Notes under the pieces: generated by a model
Database searches by the model: none
What the model was told of the DNA's origin: nothing
The model's input: only the letters and a program-made list of their open reading frames with translations
Assembly: GCF_005860805.1 (NCBI RefSeq)
Contig: NZ_VCEJ01000002.1
Location: 976,375-1,040,374, forward strand
Direction: 5' to 3'
DNA: 64,000 nucleotides
From: Dyadobacter luticola
Lineage (GTDB): Bacteria; Bacteroidota; Bacteroidia; Cytophagales; Spirosomataceae
Translations under genes and position numbers: made by a program
In this document: in pieces, positions 26,232 through 35,879 of the stretch
How the letters are laid out: each line of letters begins with the position of its first letter
How positions within the stretch are numbered: the stretch's first letter is position 1

Positions 26232-28379
26232 ATGAAATTCACATTTTACTGGCTTCTGTTCTGCCCGCTCTACTTGTTTGCGCAACCCGTGGCAGACCAG
26301 AAATTTATCCAGGAAACCGCTACGATACATGCGTCCGCTCAGGGCCTTCCGGAGGGTAAAGTTTCGCGTATTACATTTATTGGCAGCTCTCCCGTGGCTG
26401 ACATTGCGGGAAAATCAGTCCGGCTGGCAGACAGTCGCTGGATTGCGGCTTCGTCCGCAAAACCTGCTGCTGCTCCCGCTTTTCCGAACATTCCGGGTAC
26501 CAAAATATTGAGCTTTACCAGCTTCCAGGATGGGTATGCGCTGGGTTGCGATGATGGTTTGTATTTGTATAAAGCCGGTTCAAAACCGGTGCGGGTTTTT
26601 CCTGAAAATGAGAAATATAGCTGGTCGCTGCGCAATGTTGGTGCGCTGGTAACGGATGCGAAAGGCGGGCTTTGGATTGGCGCGAAAGAGGGGATTGGTT
26701 GCCTGAATGCAGGAAAATGGAAGCTGTTCACCGGAAATGAAGGCGTGCCTTATAACAAATTTACCTGCGCCGCGCTCGGGCCTGACGGGGTTATTTGGTT
26801 TGGTACAGAAAGGGGCGTAATTGAAGTGGAGAAAGACCAGTTCAGGTACCGGTTTAGCCGACGCTGGCTGCCCGATGATCATGTGAATACGATCGCAGTC
26901 CAGGCTGATAATGGTACTGCCTGGATCGGAACCGACAAAGGCATCAGCCAGATCAGTCGCACACCGATTTCTTTGGAACAAAAAGCTGCTTTATTTACCA
27001 AACAAGTTGAAGAAAGGCACAACCGCATGGGTTTTGTTGCCCAAAGCCACATGACGGAACAGTTCAACATTGCGACTTCGCAATTGGCGATTTCTGATAA
27101 TGATGGCATGTACACCTCGATGTACGGCGCTGCGCAGGCATTTCGCTACGCTGCTACCGGCGATCCCGAGGCGAAGATGCTGGCCGACAGAAGTTTCAAA
27201 GCGTGCAAATGGCTGGTCGACATTACGCATGAAAAAGGTTTCCCGGCGAGGGTGATCGTCCCGGTCGACTGGCACCAGGATGTGAATGCGGAGAACAGCC
27301 ACGAAAACAATCTCCGCCGCCAGGAGGAAGACCCGATGTGGAAGGACATTTACCCGCGTTTTCCCAAAAGCAAGGATGGTAAATATTACTGGAAATGCGA
27401 TACCAGTTCTGATGAGCTGGCAGGCCATTTTTTCTTCTATGGTATTTATTATGACCTGGTTGCAAAAACCGAAGCAGAAAAACAGGCGGTACGCGAAGTG
27501 GTTGGCGACATTACTGATCACCTCGTGCGGCATGGATACAAGCTGGTGGACCATGACAGAAAAGTAACCCGCTGGGGCGATTTTTCTCCCGAGTACCTCA
27601 ATTCAGTTTATGGATATGATCAAAAAGGGCTTAACTCCATGCTGATGCTTTCATTCCTGAATGTGGCAAAGCATGTGACGGGCGACAAAAAGTACGATCG
27701 TGAAGCGCAAGTCCTTCGGGATAAGTACAGTTACCACATCAATGCCATGCATCCCAAAGAATTTTTCCCGCCCGAAAATGTGGTTCCCTGGGATAACAAT
27801 TTGTGCCTGATGAGTTTGTATGGTTTGATCAATTATGAGACGGATCCTTCACTGCTGCTTATGTACCGTCAAGGTCTTGAAGTGGCGTGGCAGCACATCA
27901 GCAAACAGAAAAATGCTTTCTGGGATATCATTTATGCGGCGCTTGCAGATGGTTTTACCAAACAAGCCGACCAGAAAATGTTTGATAACAAAGGTCTTTT
28001 TCCTGAAAACCGGCTGTACGCATCCAAAGTGGTGAAGGCACATTATAAAGGAAATTACCGGACAGATTTTATTCTCGATAACCTGCAAAAAGTCCCGCTG
28101 GACCTGATTGGCTACACGATGGACAACACGCACCGGCTGGATGTGGTATTTGACAGGTCGCCGATGCAGGAAAAAAATATGGGCTGGCGGGTAGACGGAT
28201 ATGCGCTGCCGATTGACGAGCGCGGGCATGTGCGGCAGGACCGCGATGCATTTGCGTTGCTGGCGTCGGAAGGTGACGGGCATGACGAGCATGAGGGTAC
28301 GTTTTTCCTTTTGCCGTATTACATGGCTTACTACCACGGTTTGCTGGGCAATTCGACCACGGTACCCACCGGTAAGTAG
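26232..28379 (+). CDS. secreted beta-propeller plus alpha/alpha-toroid protein, possible polysaccharide-degrading enzyme
   Basis: Start chosen at 26232, where the signal peptide MKFTFYWLLFCPLYLFAQ begins, giving 715 residues. Residues about 70-240 are two-component-regulator-type propeller blades (GGLWIGAKEGIGCLNAGKW, GVIWFGTERGVIEV, GTAWIGTDKGISQI). Residues about 255-705 are helical with repeated aromatic/His motifs (DNDGMYTSMYGAAQAFRYAA, DELAGHFFFYGIYYDL, NSVYGYDQKGLNSMLMLSFL), resembling an (alpha/alpha)6-type glycosidase or lyase barrel. I do not recognise the family. As last gene of the run it may trim the exported polymer. Confidence 0.6.
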   Translation: MKFTFYWLLFCPLYLFAQPVADQKFIQETATIHASAQGLPEGKVSRITFIGSSPVADIAGKSVRLADSRWIAASSAKPAAAPAFPNIPGTKILSFTSFQDGYALGCDDGLYLYKAGSKPVRVFPENEKYSWSLRNVGALVTDAKGGLWIGAKEGIGCLNAGKWKLFTGNEGVPYNKFTCAALGPDGVIWFGTERGVIEVEKDQFRYRFSRRWLPDDHVNTIAVQADNGTAWIGTDKGISQISRTPISLEQKAALFTKQVEERHNRMGFVAQSHMTEQFNIATSQLAISDNDGMYTSMYGAAQAFRYAATGDPEAKMLADRSFKACKWLVDITHEKGFPARVIVPVDWHQDVNAENSHENNLRRQEEDPMWKDIYPRFPKSKDGKYYWKCDTSSDELAGHFFFYGIYYDLVAKTEAEKQAVREVVGDITDHLVRHGYKLVDHDRKVTRWGDFSPEYLNSVYGYDQKGLNSMLMLSFLNVAKHVTGDKKYDREAQVLRDKYSYHINAMHPKEFFPPENVVPWDNNLCLMSLYGLINYETDPSLLLMYRQGLEVAWQHISKQKNAFWDIIYAALADGFTKQADQKMFDNKGLFPENRLYASKVVKAHYKGNYRTDFILDNLQKVPLDLIGYTMDNTHRLDVVFDRSPMQEKNMGWRVDGYALPIDERGHVRQDRDAFALLASEGDGHDEHEGTFFLLPYYMAYYHGLLGNSTTVPTGK

Positions 28380-28382
28380 GTT

Positions 28383-31100
28383 TCACTCCTGCCGGGCAAA
28401 TTGCAGGTCAAACTTCCGGAGCTCACTTTTTAAGTGTTCCTTCACGATGGGTTTAGTGATGAATGCGTCCATACCCGCCTGAAAACATCTCTCGGCCTCA
28501 CCGTCGGTAGCATTGGCGGTGACGGCGATGATCGGTACCCGGCGCCCTGCCTTTTCCACATTGCGAATAGCCCGGGTGCAATCGTAGCCGTTCATTTCGG
28601 GCATTTGAATGTCCATTAAAATCATGTCCGGAATGTGCTGCCTGTACTTTTCAAAACCATCGATCCCATCTTTCGCCTCGATGATTTGTAAATCAGGATA
28701 AAGCAGGCTGATCATTCTTTTCGTCACGATCATATTCACCGGGTTATCCTCCACAATCATAACGGAACGCAGGCTTTTTGGTAGCGATATCGGCTCAGGT
28801 TCAGGAATTTGCTTTTTGGTCAAAGTATGAAGATCATTCAGATTATTTCTTTTGATCTTTCCGCCATTTTCAGCTTTCAGGTTTATTATAAAGGAAAATG
28901 TACTTCCCGCGCCGGGCCGGCTTTTCAGTTCCAGCTTACTGTTCATCAATCCCAGTAAATGGTTTGAAATGGCCAGTCCCAGTCCGGTACCTTCATAGCG
29001 CTTGCTTGCCGAAAGATCTTCCTGGATAAAAGCATCAAAGATCCGTTTCCGATTTTTATAGGCCACGCCAATGCCCGTATCCACCACCGCAAACTGTAAT
29101 GTTGCCTGGTCGTCACCCGCCGAGATCGTTTCTATCAGCAGCTCAGCTTTTCCGGTATTGGTAAATTTGACTGCATTGCTGAGGAGATTGATCAAAATTT
29201 GCTTCAAACGGATTTTGTCCACCCAAACAAAATCGGGCGCCGCAGCCGAAAGATTCAGCAGCAACTGAATGTTCTTTTTCTGCGCCAGCGGCCGGATCAC
29301 GTCAATACATTGTCCCGCAATTTCTTCCAGATCCGTTTTCTGCTCGGCGAGCTGAATTTTACCTGCTTCGAGTTTGGAAAAATCGAGAATGTCGGTCACA
29401 ATGTCCAGCAGCAGCTGCGATGAGTTCGAAAGCATCTGGCAATATTCCTTTTGTGTTTTGTCCAGATCCGTACCTTCCAACATTTCCACGATTCCCAAAA
29501 TACCGTTCAGCGGCGTCCGGATCTCGTGGCTCATATTGGCCATAAAACCCGATTTTGCTTTGCTGGCAGATTCGGCCAGAATGCGTGCTTTTTCGATATT
29601 CTGCTCAATTTTCTTCCGGTCGGTCACATCCTGCAAAGTGCCGTAGAGCCGCACACAAATCCCATGTTCGATCTGCGGCTTGCCAATATTCCTGACCCAG
29701 CGGTAGTTGCCTTTTGCCGTTTTGATCTGTCCTTCGATATCCCAGGGAATGCCGGTGCGCGCAAGTTGCCCGGCATCGAGCAACCGGTCGCGGTCTTCTT
29801 TCGAAATGTACATCTGCATCGCCCAGTCCAGCGAAATGTCCGCGTCGGGCTCCTCTTCATGGATTTCCCGCGCAATTTTCGACCAGTAGAGCTTTTTCTT
29901 CAACACGTCATATTCCCAGCCACCTACGCGCGCAATCTCCGAAGTTTGTTCCAGCATCTGACTGGTACGAACCAACTGATTTTGCGTCAGCTTTTTATCT
30001 GTAATATCATAACTGTTGAAATGCAGCTCGGACGTCAGTTCATTCTTTTTAATGTGTGTCAAACACCAGATCCACGAACCATTTCCATGCTGTAAACGGT
30101 GCTCCACCTGCGAAGTATGGTCTTTGATTGCCCTGCCCACTGCCTGGATAGTCCGCCCGATATCGCCTGCGTGGACGAAATTTTCGAGCATATCACCCGC
30201 TATCTGCGGAAAGCTGTGCCCGAGATGGTACTCCCAAGAAGGCGAAACCGATTTGACATTACCATCGAAAGAAATCGTCCACAACATTAAGCCCGCCGAG
30301 TGTACCGGCTTGTCGTCCGCCATCCTATTTCCCTGGGACAGCTCGCGGCCCAGGCAGAGAATTTCGTTGACCACGCCATGCACATCTTTCAATCCGCAGA
30401 ACGTCCATTCCTGTACGTTGGCCGATTCGTGGTTGTTTTTCGGATACAAAATCACCGTATGCGGCCGTTCGGGATTGAGCGTGCAATGTTCGAAGGAGTT
30501 CAGCCGTGACGCAATGTCTTTGTCGATAAAGAAAGAATTGGATGATTTTCCAATCAGCTCGGCCTCGGTAATGTTGAGAGATTCCGCGTAAGATTTGTTG
30601 ATATAAGTAAAATAACCTTCCAGATCGGCCTTGGCCACATAATGCGTTTTGCTGTCGCGGATGCACTTGGAAATGATCGATTCCTGGTGCAGCCTGAATG
30701 CATTCCGTTTTTCTTCCGAGATATCTACAAAGCTTACAGCCAGAAACTTATGGCCGTCAATCAGCACATGCAATAACTTGCCTTTACATTTCAGCCAGGC
30801 CGTTTCACCTTTTTTGTTTCGCGCCCGGATTAACTGATCAAATCCCGCTTTCGGATCGCGGTCCAGAACTTCCAGTGCCAGTTGGACGGTAGCCACATCT
30901 TCTTCAAATATAAATTTCGACCAGTCGGATGTCACGCCCGCAATCTCATTGGTTTGAAATCCGAGGGCCTGCCAGAGGGAAGGATCGGCCCACTGACTGT
31001 CGGGGAGATTCAGGTCCCAAAGCCAGATATCAGCCATCTGCAAACATTGCAGGAATGCTTGCGAGTCGCGTGACTCCTCAGATCGCGTGTTTGCGGTCAT
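28383..31100 (-). CDS. hybrid histidine kinase with four PAS domains and a receiver
   Basis: 905 residues from the ATG at 31100 (MTANTRSEESRD); the frame is open for 33 codons further up but that part has no domain character. Order: four PAS/PAC units (about 15-130, 145-255, 275-375, 395-510), HisKA with the phospho-acceptor in SHEIRTPLNGILGIVEML (about 540), HATPase with G boxes (VVDTGIGVAYKNR, YEGTGLGLAISNHLLGL), and a C-terminal receiver (SVMIVEDNPVNMIV, DMILMDIQMPEMNGYD with phospho-Asp). No TM segment is seen, so it is a cytoplasmic sensor. No output regulator lies next to it. It converges with the toroid gene with 3 bp between stops. Confidence 0.9.
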   Translation of the reverse strand: MTANTRSEESRDSQAFLQCLQMADIWLWDLNLPDSQWADPSLWQALGFQTNEIAGVTSDWSKFIFEEDVATVQLALEVLDRDPKAGFDQLIRARNKKGETAWLKCKGKLLHVLIDGHKFLAVSFVDISEEKRNAFRLHQESIISKCIRDSKTHYVAKADLEGYFTYINKSYAESLNITEAELIGKSSNSFFIDKDIASRLNSFEHCTLNPERPHTVILYPKNNHESANVQEWTFCGLKDVHGVVNEILCLGRELSQGNRMADDKPVHSAGLMLWTISFDGNVKSVSPSWEYHLGHSFPQIAGDMLENFVHAGDIGRTIQAVGRAIKDHTSQVEHRLQHGNGSWIWCLTHIKKNELTSELHFNSYDITDKKLTQNQLVRTSQMLEQTSEIARVGGWEYDVLKKKLYWSKIAREIHEEEPDADISLDWAMQMYISKEDRDRLLDAGQLARTGIPWDIEGQIKTAKGNYRWVRNIGKPQIEHGICVRLYGTLQDVTDRKKIEQNIEKARILAESASKAKSGFMANMSHEIRTPLNGILGIVEMLEGTDLDKTQKEYCQMLSNSSQLLLDIVTDILDFSKLEAGKIQLAEQKTDLEEIAGQCIDVIRPLAQKKNIQLLLNLSAAAPDFVWVDKIRLKQILINLLSNAVKFTNTGKAELLIETISAGDDQATLQFAVVDTGIGVAYKNRKRIFDAFIQEDLSASKRYEGTGLGLAISNHLLGLMNSKLELKSRPGAGSTFSFIINLKAENGGKIKRNNLNDLHTLTKKQIPEPEPISLPKSLRSVMIVEDNPVNMIVTKRMISLLYPDLQIIEAKDGIDGFEKYRQHIPDMILMDIQMPEMNGYDCTRAIRNVEKAGRRVPIIAVTANATDGEAERCFQAGMDAFITKPIVKEHLKSELRKFDLQFARQE

Positions 31101-31207
31101 CTTAATGTATCGATCGTTGAGTATATTGAAGTGCTTAACCGGGCCAGGGCGGCCAGCAGATGAGCATTGCAAATTACTAAAAACAAACAACACATTCATC
31201 AGGCCCG

Positions 31208-33583
31208 TTATTCGGACCGCAATGTTTTGATAGGATTCATCAAAGCCGCCTTCATGCTGCGAAACCCGACCGTCGCCAGCGCTACTACGAAGGTTACCAA
31301 AATTGCAACAATAAAAATTCCAGCACCCACTTCAACCCGGTACACAAAGTTGTTCAACCAGCTATTCATGACCCACCATGCCAGCGGGGCAGCCAGCAGA
31401 AAAGCGACTACCAGGAGGCGGACAAACTCTTTTCCAAACAGCCAGAGAATACTAGGCATGCTCGCACCCAATACTTTACGGACACCTATCTCCTTGGTTT
31501 TTTGGGCGGCCATGAAAGAAACCAGTCCATACAAACCGAGACAGCCAACAAAAATCGCTATGCCCGCAAAAGCCTGAATCAGCCTCAGGAGCATGTTGTC
31601 CAGCTTGTAAAAACGCTCGATTTCTTCGTCCATAAAGCGATAGGTGTAAATAGACGACGGGTACATTTTCGTCCACGATTTTTCCAGCCCGGCCAGGGTA
31701 GAAGCTAGGTTGGAAAGCCGTACCTTCACCCCGCAGCTTCCATAATTTTCACTTTTGGTTGTAAGGCAAAGCGGCTCTATGGCAGCCCGGAACGATTTGA
31801 AATGAAAATCTTTCACTACACCCACGATAGTACCGGGGTATCCGTTAATGCTCGCGGTTTTCCCGAGCGCTTCCTGTGGGGAAGCCAGCCGGAGCGCTTT
31901 CACGGTCGTTTCATTTAACAGATATTCGCGGATTGTGTCCGACGGATTGAGGTTGCGGCCGGCTGCGAGCGGTATCTTAAATGTTGGAAGGTATTGGTAG
32001 TCAACCGCTTTTACGGAGATATTAAAGTTCTCGTGCTCGGGACGGGAATCATAGGTAATCCCCGTACTGCCGATCGTTTCCGATGCAGGGGGCGTATCAA
32101 AAAATGTTACCATTTCCACACCTGCCATTTGAGAAATTTCACTACCTAATGTGCTGATCTTCGCCTTGGTGTTATCTGGCACCGGCAAGATGACCACGGC
32201 ATCTTTACCAAAACCCATATTAGACTGCTGCGAATACCTGAGTTGATTGGTAATCACCAGCGTGCCGATAATGAGCAGCTGGGAAATGGCAAATTGCGTC
32301 ACCACCAGCCCTTTCCGGAGCGAAACGCCGCCCACCGTTCGTTGAGGAAGCTTGCCTTTTAATGCTACCAGCGGCTGAAAACGTGCCAGTATCAAACCGG
32401 GATAAACACCTGAAAGGAAAATAGTAAAAAGCAGCAGCCCGCCGAGGAAGGTGAGCAAATAGTAGTCTGTAGAAAGATTAATGCTGAGCTGAATCTCAAA
32501 CCATTGATTTACAACCGGTAAAACCAGGTAAGCTAGTCCGAGCGCAGCCAGCATGGCGAAACAGGCGATGACGGCAGTTTCGATAATGAATTGCCAGAAC
32601 AACATCCCACGTTCGCTGCCCAGCGCCTTCCGCACCCCGATTTCCTTTGAGCGACCAACCGCCTGGGCAGTCGCCAGATTGACAAAATTTACGCAGGCGG
32701 TTACCACCAGGAGAAAGCCGATCACTGCAAAAGTCCGAAGGTTCTTTTTATCTGTTTTACCACGCAGGTCCGTATTAAAATGCACATCGGACAAAGGCTG
32801 CAACTTAAACCGGAAATACTGGGCCATCTCCTTGTCATAATGTGTGCTGGAAATCCTGGGTAAGGTTGTTTCGTTTACAAACCTGGCGGTTATGCCTGGT
32901 TTCAGGCGGACGTAGCATTGCATTTCCTTGTTGACGCTCATCCACCAATCCTTTTCGACCATCCAGGGACTGTGATCTTCCAGATTGGGATAGGGCAGGA
33001 AAATCTGGGACCGAAAGTCACTATTTGGCGGCAAATCGCGCAGCACGCCCGCCACTCGCACCAGCAGCGATTGATCAATGTGCAGCATTTGGCCCACCGG
33101 ATCCGTATTTCCGAAATATTTTCGCGCGATGCTTTCGGTAATCAGCACCGTGTTTTTATCCTTTAATGCAGTTTGCGGAGTGCCTTCGATCAAAGGGAAA
33201 TGGAAGATTTTGAAAAACTCAGGGTCAGCAAAGGCAATGTCTTCTTCGAATTTTTTCTCAGGCGAAAGGGATACCACTCTTTTGGGCATCAAGGTGATCC
33301 GGGTCAATTTCTCGGCCACGCTGTAACCATTTCGGAGCGCCTCGCCAAAAGGGTTAGGGACGCCGGTATTATAAATGATCTTTTCACTATGCATTTCCGT
33401 ATAAACCCGGTAAATGCGGTCACGGTCTGCATGGAAATTATCAAAACTCAAATGGTACTTCACCAGTGTAAAGATCAGGATCGCGCAGGCAATGCCGAGG
33501 CTAAGGCTCACGGTATTGATCAGGGTGTAGGACTTTTGGCGACTGAGTTTTCTGAATGCAATTTTAAAATGGTTTCGAAGCAT
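31208..33583 (-). CDS. FtsX/MacB-type ABC transporter permease, prefix domain lost
   Basis: 791 residues with the same layout as the permease at 11599: LRNHFKIAFRKLSRQKSYTLI start, MacB-like periplasmic domains, and the loops SKEIGVRKALGSERGMLF (about 310) and TKEIGVRKVLGASMPSIL (about 685) joined to TM groups. No ATPase gene is adjacent. The frame upstream of the ATG encodes a recognisable but broken extension (33584-33821). The gene lies downstream of a strong promoter match at 33879-33908, so its mRNA would carry about 290 nt of relic sequence as leader. Confidence 0.87.
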   Translation of the reverse strand: MLRNHFKIAFRKLSRQKSYTLINTVSLSLGIACAILIFTLVKYHLSFDNFHADRDRIYRVYTEMHSEKIIYNTGVPNPFGEALRNGYSVAEKLTRITLMPKRVVSLSPEKKFEEDIAFADPEFFKIFHFPLIEGTPQTALKDKNTVLITESIARKYFGNTDPVGQMLHIDQSLLVRVAGVLRDLPPNSDFRSQIFLPYPNLEDHSPWMVEKDWWMSVNKEMQCYVRLKPGITARFVNETTLPRISSTHYDKEMAQYFRFKLQPLSDVHFNTDLRGKTDKKNLRTFAVIGFLLVVTACVNFVNLATAQAVGRSKEIGVRKALGSERGMLFWQFIIETAVIACFAMLAALGLAYLVLPVVNQWFEIQLSINLSTDYYLLTFLGGLLLFTIFLSGVYPGLILARFQPLVALKGKLPQRTVGGVSLRKGLVVTQFAISQLLIIGTLVITNQLRYSQQSNMGFGKDAVVILPVPDNTKAKISTLGSEISQMAGVEMVTFFDTPPASETIGSTGITYDSRPEHENFNISVKAVDYQYLPTFKIPLAAGRNLNPSDTIREYLLNETTVKALRLASPQEALGKTASINGYPGTIVGVVKDFHFKSFRAAIEPLCLTTKSENYGSCGVKVRLSNLASTLAGLEKSWTKMYPSSIYTYRFMDEEIERFYKLDNMLLRLIQAFAGIAIFVGCLGLYGLVSFMAAQKTKEIGVRKVLGASMPSILWLFGKEFVRLLVVAFLLAAPLAWWVMNSWLNNFVYRVEVGAGIFIVAILVTFVVALATVGFRSMKAALMNPIKTLRSE

Positions 33584-33821
33584 GGCTGCTGGGTTTGGTT
33601 TTGAATAAAGGGTGGGAGGATGTTGGATGCTTTCAGGCAGTCGTTACCAGAGCCGAGGATGCAGGAGTAGCAACGCGTCAAGCAAGTATATGATGCCTGC
33701 GGCAAAGCAGCCGAAGCGCCGCCCGCGCGCCCGGAACAGCTCATGTGGAGCGCCCAGGATTCTTCACGGATGTGCGGATCTGCCACACGCTTCCGCAGCT
33801 TTCAACAAAGGTGGCGGCTAA
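33584..33821 (-). pseudogene. relic of an N-terminal 'permease prefix' domain of the FtsX gene
   Basis: Translating the minus strand in frame with the permease ATG gives PPPLLKAAEAC, then after an in-frame TGA, GAPHELFRARGRRFG, a YLLDALLLLHPRLW stretch, an in-frame TAA (33644-33646), then RLPESIQHPPTLYSKPNPAA up to the permease Met. This matches the layout of the short helical prefix found on many Bacteroidota FtsX permeases (..ADPHxxEEIxGDLHELF...YLLDVLxLLRP..). The piece ADPHIREE occurs in a neighbouring frame, so at least two indels and two stops are needed to explain it. Family naming is from memory. Confidence 0.7.
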
Positions 33822-33878
33822 TGTTTATGATCGTCCTGCCCGCGATTCGACTGTTTTTATGATTCATTTATTGCCTAT

Positions 33879-33908
33879 CAAAGGTATCCTCTCACTTTGC
33901 ATAGCAAA
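33879..33908 (-). promoter_or_regulatory. Bacteroidota-type promoter for the FtsX permease
   Basis: Minus strand: TTTG (33908-33905), 18 nt, TACCTTTG (33886-33879). Both boxes match the primary sigma consensus TTTG / TAnnTTTG exactly. It lies upstream of the relic prefix and inside the gap after the esterase gene. Confidence 0.75.
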
Positions 33909-33966
33909 TCTGACACCAGCTAATGAGAATATAATAAAATGCCTCAAACAGGCACCGGGGCGTATT

Positions 33967-35727
33967 TTACAATTTTTGCCGCGTCCGTTTCCGAACGCTA
34001 TTTTGTCCAGATGTGGACGAGGAAAGTCGGTTCACCCAAAATGTCATCTTGTTCACCCACAAAGCCTGATGATCCATTTCTTTTTCAAATTCCGACATTA
34101 AAAAAGTGCGGTCATACCGGACCGGGCCGTGATAAATTTGCTTCCCATTAATAATCACGCTTACCGGTTTATTTAGATCGACCATTTCCGGTGAAAAGTA
34201 TAACGTGATTTTCCCGACCCGTGACGTAGTCAGATCGAATGTATTGCCGGAATATTTCGCCTTGACGGCTCCTGACTGTCGCGGAAAGTGGAAAGCTTGT
34301 GAAGTACTGTCCAGCAAAACCGACGGATTCATAGTTTGCCGCCAGCCTTCAATAGTCGCATTCACGGAAACTTGCCAGCTACTTTTTGCGGTCAGTGTAT
34401 CTAGTTCGTTGATTTCCAGCCAGTCGCATCGGCCGTTTTTGATATCATCACATTCCCAGTAGAGGTTGGGCTGGAAAGGATTTCGTTTTTTGGATAACAT
34501 ATCGGCAAAAAGCCGCTGATACATTTGCCGTATCGTGCTGTCTCTTGTGGAAAGAAGGTAACTATGGTTGCGTTTACCGGTTATTTCAATGTTTTGCCAG
34601 TTGATCCCCAGCGTTTTTGCAAGTGCCGTGAACGTTCTGTGACCCTCAATCGGGTAGTAATAATCATAGTCAGTGGCCACATTATAAAATGACCGGTTCG
34701 CCGCATTTTTTAAAAAAGTGCCGCCCGTGCGTACTTGCGGCCGATTGTTCACTCCCGAAAATCCTGCAAAAAGTCCGGGTTGCTTCATCAGGTATGAAAA
34801 CGCGCCTGTCGCGCCATTCGAATACCCGGTCACGTACACCCGGCTATCGTCAATCGGATACATATGTTTGACCTCCCGGATCAGCGTTGGTACCAGCCCG
34901 AAACCATCGTCGGGCATCATCCAATTATACCTTTTTGTACTATACGGAAATACAGCGATCGTGCCCGCTTCGTATGCCAGGTTCACAAAATTGTGTCCAA
35001 AAAAGCCAGTCGCAGCACTGCTGTCGGCGACGTCCCGCATAGTTTGGTAGGCCACTGCGCCATGCAATATCACCACCAGCGGATAGTTTTTAGCCGCATC
35101 AAATCCTTTGGGTAACTGGATCAGATAAGGGAATTCCAGCGAATCAGCCAGTTTCACCCAGGCATATTGATACCGGTCATGACGGGTGTAATTGTGCGCA
35201 GGGTACATCGCTTTTAAAGTTTGATAAAGCGCGCGGCCAGATGATTCTCGGGGCAATGCTGCTAGCTGTTGTTTTGTCTCGTCAAGCAACCTTTTCTGAT
35301 AAAACCGGAATGGTAAACTTTCCTGAATACGCTTTTGCCTAAAATCCTCGACTACCTGTTCCTTCTTTTTCATCAGCTGTTTCCAGCGTGGATCATCCCG
35401 CAGCCAATCAAAGTCTTTTCCAAACGCAGCCTTTGGTGCGATGTCGGAATCCAGGACCAGCCCAGCATATTTGATTGCCATATCTGCATTTTTGTCGAGA
35501 CTGGCGAAATGTGCGGCGTTGAGATATCGCCAATATCTGTCGGCTGAGTCGCTTTCGGCAGCCTTCAAAGCCCAGTGGAAAGCCGCTTTCCAATTTTGTC
35601 GGCCCATATTAGCGCCCATGCTATCGACTGCGGGTCGCGATTGCGCGCTGGCGATTTGGGAAGAAAGCGAAGAGAGAATAAAGAGGAGCAGGCGCAACCA
35701 TGCACTTTGATTTGGAGAAATTTTCAT
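33967..35727 (-). CDS. secreted alpha/beta-hydrolase (esterase/PHB-depolymerase-like)
   Basis: 586 residues with signal peptide (about residues 1-29, ending SSQIASAQS). Residues 35-130 are helical and TPR-like. The hydrolase core follows: YPLVVILHGAVAY (oxyanion strand), SRVYVTGYSNGATGAFSYL with the GxSxG nucleophile serine (about residue 305), and GKRNHSYLLSTRD as a possible catalytic His. The C-terminal 150 residues are beta-rich with no recognised fold. It is most like feruloyl-esterase or PHB-depolymerase lipoproteins of Bacteroidota; substrate unknown. Confidence 0.75.
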   Translation of the reverse strand: MKISPNQSAWLRLLLFILSSLSSQIASAQSRPAVDSMGANMGRQNWKAAFHWALKAAESDSADRYWRYLNAAHFASLDKNADMAIKYAGLVLDSDIAPKAAFGKDFDWLRDDPRWKQLMKKKEQVVEDFRQKRIQESLPFRFYQKRLLDETKQQLAALPRESSGRALYQTLKAMYPAHNYTRHDRYQYAWVKLADSLEFPYLIQLPKGFDAAKNYPLVVILHGAVAYQTMRDVADSSAATGFFGHNFVNLAYEAGTIAVFPYSTKRYNWMMPDDGFGLVPTLIREVKHMYPIDDSRVYVTGYSNGATGAFSYLMKQPGLFAGFSGVNNRPQVRTGGTFLKNAANRSFYNVATDYDYYYPIEGHRTFTALAKTLGINWQNIEITGKRNHSYLLSTRDSTIRQMYQRLFADMLSKKRNPFQPNLYWECDDIKNGRCDWLEINELDTLTAKSSWQVSVNATIEGWRQTMNPSVLLDSTSQAFHFPRQSGAVKAKYSGNTFDLTTSRVGKITLYFSPEMVDLNKPVSVIINGKQIYHGPVRYDRTFLMSEFEKEMDHQALWVNKMTFWVNRLSSSTSGQNSVRKRTRQKL

Positions 35728-35879
35728 AGAGCGATCGGAATAGTGACTTAGGAACAGCCACGCCGATTTTTCAAAAAGTTCGGGTGACTACTTGGTGACA
35801 AAGAGCCGGTTACAACTTAAATGTTGCACGCAGCACGCAGGATCAGCCGTTCCCTCACATTTTCCGTCAGACCAATCTC

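Noticed and set aside
33520..33786. 88-codon minus-strand frame overlapping the permease start
   Set aside because: It is an out-of-frame reading of the prefix relic; only its ADPHIREE piece belongs to that domain.
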